In this document: piece after piece, positions 59,712 to 64,000 of the stretch
Layout of the letters: the number at the start of each line of letters is the position of its first letter
How positions within the stretch are numbered: position 1 is the stretch's first letter
Assembly (NCBI GenBank): GCA_025175895.1
Contig: CM046006.1
Location: 63,074,288 to 63,138,287, forward strand
DNA length: 64,000 nt
Origin: Wurfbainia villosa
Lineage: Eukaryota; Streptophyta; Magnoliopsida; Zingiberales; Zingiberaceae
Direction: 5' to 3'
Translations under genes and position numbers: made by a program
Notes under the pieces: generated by a model
Database searches by the model: none
Seen by the model: only the letters and a program-made list of their open reading frames with translations
What the model was told of the DNA's origin: nothing

Positions 59712-60479
59712 AATTTAATTTAATGCCTTAGAAATTAATTAATCTTGGGTTAGATTCAGATTTAACATTTAGTTAGTTAAGTGAACATTTCAAAAGAGGC
59801 TGTGAGGCCTTCTTTGATCGGAACAACGACCACTTCCTTAGACAAAGCCAACTTAGGAAATTACATACTTAATTCACTTAGGGTTACGTCCTGGTCTAAC
59901 TAGTTTAGGATATGGTGAGGTAGCTTCAGTTAGTTCCACTTAGTTAAATGCACCAAGCTAAATACTCCTTATCCAACTCGGATACACTTGACTTCGTTTC
60001 CTTAACGTACTATCATCTCACCGCGTCCTGATACTATGTTGTCAAGATTAATTAATTATTTCCTATCTAACCATTCTATGAGAGTTAATTTAAAACTAGT
60101 ATGTATGACATGACAAAATAAGCATGATAATGATATGTATGCATGAGCAAGTTACATTCAATCAATTTAAAGAAATGGTTATTTTCTTGGGTGGACTTTT
60201 ATTTGTTCCATAGTTATAAGATACTTTATTATAATTAGGTTTACAAATTTTAGTGTCTTGATTTTTGGTTAGCTTAGACTTGTAACCCAAGTCTACATAT
60301 TTATTAGTTGAATTTTTAAAAGTTGAAGGTTTAATTGCTAGATTATTAATTTGTGTATAATCAAATGGTACTCTATTATAATTAATTTTATTGGTTTGAT
60401 TAACTAATTTTGAATTTTTAATTAAGTTAGATTGTGAATTATTTAAAATAGGATTATTAGAATTTTTCAAAATAATATT

Positions 60480-60740
60480 ATTAGACTTTTTTAAGATAAG
60501 ATTATTAGACTTTTTAAAAGTAGAATTATTGTTAGAATTATTTAAGATAAGATTGTTAGAGTTTTTAAAGGTAGAATTATTATTAGAATTATTTAAAATA
60601 AGATTGCTAGAGTTTTTAAAGGTAGAATTATTATTAGAATTATTTAAGATAAAATTGTTAGAGTTTTTAAAGGGAGAATTATTATTAGAATTATTTAAGA
60701 TAAGATTATTAGAGTTTTTAAAGGTAGAATTATTTAGAAT
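60480..60740 (-). repeat. 51-bp in-frame tandem repeat in gag of E (17 residues)
   Basis: Anchors GAGTTTTTAAA (or GACTTTTTAAA) at 60508, 60559, 60610, 60661 and 60712 give an exact 51-bp period. On the minus strand each unit reads NNLILNNSNNNSTFKNS or a close variant. The period is a multiple of three, so the array could grow without breaking Gag. Confidence 0.9.
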
Positions 60741-60854
60741 TATCTTTGAAATTTTTTAAAGTTAATTTCGAATTTTTTATGGTTGAATTATTCAAAATAG
60801 AATTTTTTAATTCGGAATTATCTAGATTAATCAGATCTAGGATTTGATGATTCT

Positions 60855-61081
60855 ATCCCCACAGGGATGGCGCGATGGTAAGGCAGTGTGGTTGCTTTGG
60901 ATACGGAGTGGGGTCGATTCCGGATGAGGGGTCTAAAATCCCCCCTGGGCTCAGATGGCCCCCCCACTGCCTTGCCACCGTGCCCGGGACATAGTCTTCC
61001 CCGTGATTTACCCTCCCTCTCGCCAATAGCCCTGGGACGGGTGCCAGGGGGCTGCTAGTTGGGCAGATTCCCAACTTTTTG
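60855..61081 (+). mobile_element. tRNA-derived SINE in gag of E
   Basis: GC-rich 227 bp in AT-rich coding sequence. A box-like TGGCGCGATGG at 60868-60878 and B box-like GGTCGATTCC at 60912-60921 (one T short of consensus) lie 34 bp apart as in tRNA promoters. It ends in CTTTTT, as plant SINEs of this kind often do. Flanking GATGATTCT (60846-60854) and GATTATTCT (61082-61090) look like a target duplication with one change. Resemblance to the Au-SINE type is from memory. Confidence 0.65.
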
Positions 61082-61807
61082 GATTATTCTGATCAAGATT
61101 TTGATTATTCTGATTAAGTCCTAGGTTGGTTTTATCCTTGACTTGATCTAGATCTATGTTAATTAAACTAAAAATTTGATTAATCTCTTGGTTAATTTTA
61201 TCAAATGTAAGATTAATTTGATCATTTTCTTCCATGATATTGTTATTATTATTATTTAAACTAATTAAATCTGAATTAATTAATTTTTTATTAGTTGAAT
61301 TATTAATTGTATTATTTAATTGACAACAATTACATAATTTATCTAAATTATCAACTATTCTAAAACTCAACTTTTCAAAATTATTAATTTTACTAACCTT
61401 TTTCTCCGGACATCGATTCTTGTAGTGACCGAATCTTCCGCACCCGAAGCACTTGATGTGCTCCTTGTTCTTCCGTACTCCTGACAATGGTGTCTCCTTT
61501 GCCACCGGTTGTGTCGTTCGAGTCTTACGAGTAGGACACTTATTTTTATAGTGTCCTCTCTCCCTGCACTTGAAACAAATAAATGGAATTTAAAATTTAA
61601 ATTGACATTGTTACCTTTAGGCATTGAGCGATACTCTCCCATGGTTAGCTCGGTCAACGATCTTCTAATACTTGCAAAAAAAACACAAACCAAAAAGTCC
61701 CAAGACTTGGTCTTGGATTAGTAGTGCGGGAGATAATTAAAAATAAAAAATAAAAATAAAGAAAAGAAAATGCTCGATCGGTGGTTGTACCAAATCTGAG
61801 CGCCCCC

Positions 61808-61819
61808 ACTCTAATACCA
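61808..61819 (-). other. Primer binding site of element E
   Basis: The minus strand reads TGGTATTAGAGT, an initiator tRNA-Met match with two changes, next to the 5' LTR. Confidence 0.85.
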
Positions 61820-61821
61820 AT

Positions 61822-62900
61822 TGTTGGATCGATTTGAAAAGCTAGAGAGGGAGTGAATAACATTAGTGAAAACTTTTCTTTTTCGACGATTAAAACCAAG
61901 TACACAGCGGAAAACAAAAGATAAACACAAGAAAGACACAAAGCTTTTTACTTGGTTCACAGCCCACCGGCTGCTAATCCAAGGCCCTGCGATCCTTGAT
62001 CGTTTCCGAAGGGCAATCACTAAAAGTCTCTTCCTCATTTGAGGAAAGAGACAAGACGATTACAATGATTATAAGGCCGGTAACAACCTTACCGGTCCTT
62101 ATACAAATTAAGTACAGAAATATAATAATAATACCGACAATTAATTAGAAGATGACGCCTTGCAGTCGAGTAAGCGTTTGTAGAAACATGAGAGATTCTT
62201 AAATTTGGATTTGAGTCCTCCCCTCCTTTTATAGATTTTCACCTTGGAATTTGTCCCGATCCAGATCCAAAACTCGTGGATCTTATCTTGAGGTGGCAGC
62301 TTATCTTATCTTGAGGTGGCGGCTTATCTTATCTTGAGGTGGCGGCTTATCTTATCCTGAGGTAGCGGCATCAATCTCTATCTCTTTGACCTTGTGCACT
62401 GGGCTGATTCGTCTACATCAGTCGACTGCCTTCAGTCGACTGCTGACATCTCCAGTTGATTACTGCACTTGAGAATTCCTGCAATACAAGATTAGCACAA
62501 TAGATGCATAATGCCATGCAGTGTGACAGTCCTTTGACTGTCCGATCTCGACTTCGGCATTCCTCCGGAAGTCTTAGTCGGATCGACGCCTAGGATTGTC
62601 TTCTAACCGAGGATGCATCCTTACCACCGCTCCACACACGGAGCTTACCTTTGGTCCTCTTGACCTGTCGCTTAGCTTTCGGTCACCACTGAAGTTCCTC
62701 GACTCTCCGAGGTTCTCCTGGTGTCGTCTGACCACCATGGTTTCTCAACTTGAGATTCTCCGGATGTCGCTCCATCTTTGGCTTAGCTTAAACACTTCTT
62801 GCACACTTAGCATATCACATGAGATAACAAAATAGCTTAACTTTGAATTTTTGTCATCATCAAAACCAAGGTTCAATTTTCTAGTGCCCCTGCACCAACA
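61822..62900 (-). repeat. 5' LTR of element E, 1079 bp
   Basis: Pairs with 57633-58728. TATA box (minus) at 62226-62233. The CTTATCTTGAGGTGGCGG units are at about 62283-62365. Palindromes CAGTCGACTG at about 62419 and 62434, where the 3' LTR has a diverged patch. Confidence 0.92.
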
Positions 62901-63072
62901 TCACTCAGTTCGGCTCTCAATTTATCCTCCGAGCTGATCTTCTTTAGCTCAGCTCTCCACTTGTTCTCCGAGATGACTAATCTCAGCTCGGTTCTTCACT
63001 TGTTTCCCGAGTTGGCTAATCTCATCTCAGCTATCCACTTGTCCTTCGAGTTGACATTCTTCAGCTCAGCTT
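62901..63072 (-). repeat. 5' LTR of H, part 2, with about 39-bp tandem units
   Basis: Three to four degenerate units share CTCAGCTCTCCACTTGTTCTC and GAGTTGGCTAATCTC-like strings. Related but weaker strings (CCACCTCTCAAGTTGATCTC) lie just left of E, so E inserted in this array. Assignment to the H LTR is inferred from position. Confidence 0.5.
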
Positions 63073-64000
63073 TGTAGGGGATCGTTATGGCCGGCTAGAG
63101 GGGGGTGAATAGCCCTCGTACGTTGGACGTCGTAAATTGATCGTTCTCGTCGCGTGCTTGTCTACGATTGTTGTTAGCGCAGCGGAATACTAATGCAAAT
63201 ATGAATACTAACAACAAATACAATCACATACAAATACACACGATATACGTGGTTCGGAACCGAATGGTTCCTACTCCACGGGCGAGCTCCTCGAGCTCTA
63301 GTTATGCGCACGGCACTAACTAAACTCCTTCTCGACTATACGTCGGAGGTGGAGAAACCTCTCACAAGCTATTACAACAATAATGAGGAAATACACATCC
63401 ATCTTCCCATGATGGATACCTCCCCCTAGAGGCTTGCTCCCCTTTGACCATTGCACCAACAATGTCCTTGGAGAGTCCCTAAGCCAATAGGAACATTAAC
63501 CAAATCAAAATTAAGGCAAAGTTCAACAATGAACTCTTTTCCACCTTAAAATTGATACTCACCCTGAACCCAACTCCTAATCCATATCCAATGGATTTCC
63601 ACCCTCTCTAATGCTCTCCCAAGCATATCCTAGGGTTAGGAGTGGTTAGGGGACCTTAACCTAGCTGAACATGGGCCTAACCAATAAGATTTACCCGAAA
63701 TCACCAAGCGATGATTGAAATCAAATCACGGTCACATTTCCATCATCGATCATTCACACATGGCGATCGATCGATAATCAGATTCGATTTTTTTAAATGG
63801 ATTTCCAAAATCCATAAGTAAATATACGTACTTTTAAAAATCTTGAAAATGCATACGTATAATACTTATCCTAAACACTATGGGTGAAAAATATTGGAAA
63901 ATTATTTTACCCATTAAATTAGGAGATTGATACAAAGTTCAAAAGTTTAGAAAAGCTTCAATAAAGAGCCCTCTTTGTATCATCTCATTCAATGGTGATA
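63073..64000 (-). mobile_element. Element I: truncated copia element of the A/B type, runs off the window
   Basis: 63073-63390 is LTR end sequence (TGTAGGGGATCG, then GGCTAGAGGGGGGTGAATAG; minus-strand GAACCACGTATATCG, GGAGTAGGAACC) equivalent to R/U5 of A or B. At about 63391 it joins directly to spacer equivalent to A 6500-7270 (plus-strand CTCCCCCTAGAGG, CACCAACAATGTCCTTGG). U3 and the end of the spacer are missing, so a deletion joined them. A GCGATCGATCGATAATC patch lies at 63757-63780. Confidence 0.7.

Larger units (their letters stand above)
60162..61640 (-). pseudogene. gag: gag of element E, shortened, broken and interrupted by a SINE
   Basis: Starts near an ATG at about 61640 (MGEYRSMPKGNN), then a one-base shift. 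Two intact CCHC knuckles follow: CFKCRERGHYKNKC and CFGCGRFGHYKNRC. Then a very Asn-rich part (NLGLNQNNQNLDQNN), the SINE (60855-61081), a frameshift near 60745, a 17-residue tandem repeat and an Asn-rich tail (60162-60470) containing YNRVPFDYTQINNLAIK. No DUF4219 or UBN2 part lies between the primer site and the knuckles, so only the RNA-binding half of Gag is left. Confidence 0.8.
57633..62900 (-). mobile_element. Element E: gag-only copia retrotransposon, 5268 bp
   Basis: LTRs at 57633-58728 and 61822-62900 (TGTTGG...CACCAACA), with a primer site at 61808-61819. Flanks are TCATT (57628-57632) and TCACT (62901-62905), a target duplication with one change. Only a shortened gag lies inside; it has no DUF4219 or UBN2 part and no pol. 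A SINE interrupts gag. Confidence 0.9.

Overview
The window is a block of nested LTR retrotransposons from a large plant nuclear genome. I found no intact host gene, no rRNA or tRNA gene and no CRISPR array. The evidence is plant-type Ty1/copia gag and pol, Ty3/gypsy Tat-like and Del/Tekay-like elements, primer sites matching initiator tRNA-Met, 5-bp target duplications and very AT-rich spacers. A monocot is my guess, with Zingiberales as a weak guess; the species cannot be read from this sequence.

Layout. 1-517 is a copia gag fragment on the minus strand. 546-9073 is element A (+), a gag-only copia with a truncated 5' LTR that carries an extra spliced gene. 9074-12809 is element J (-), a truncated gypsy-like relic. 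The base of the rest is element H, a Tat-like Ty3/gypsy on the minus strand. Its pieces lie at 12810-17163, 27779-28874, 35329-36907, 55177-57632 and 62901-63072. Into H were inserted D (17164-27778, -, copia with full gag-pol), B (28875-35328, +, gag-only), C (36908-55176, +, gag-only) and E (57633-62900, -, gag-only). Solo LTR K (22024-23964) sits in D pol. The Del/Tekay element F (41247-54194, +) sits in the 3' LTR of C, and solo LTR G (44853-45929) sits in the left LTR of F. A tRNA-type SINE (60855-61081) sits in E gag. From 63073 to the end is truncated element I (-).

How the parts relate. D is the only copia element here with pol, so D-like relatives could have mobilised the gag-only elements A, B, C and E; this is inference. 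A to E share Sirevirus-like traits: LTRs of about 1.1-1.5 kb, an iMet primer site, repeated polypurine tracts before the 3' LTR, and clusters of the palindrome CAGTCGACTG upstream of the TATA box. Every long ORF examined is broken by stops or frameshifts, so the block looks old and silenced.

Most worth a second look: (1) a conserved block of about 60 nt that can form a hairpin (CATCTCAC...GTGAGATG), found after gag in A, C, D and E, again after pol in D, and again near the 3' part of A; (2) a complete promoter-plus-intron gene unit inside A that is absent from sister element B; (3) palindrome-rich LTR segments that diverge strongly while their flanks stay nearly identical; (4) an antisense coiled-coil reading frame and a 152-bp tandem array in the 3' region of H.
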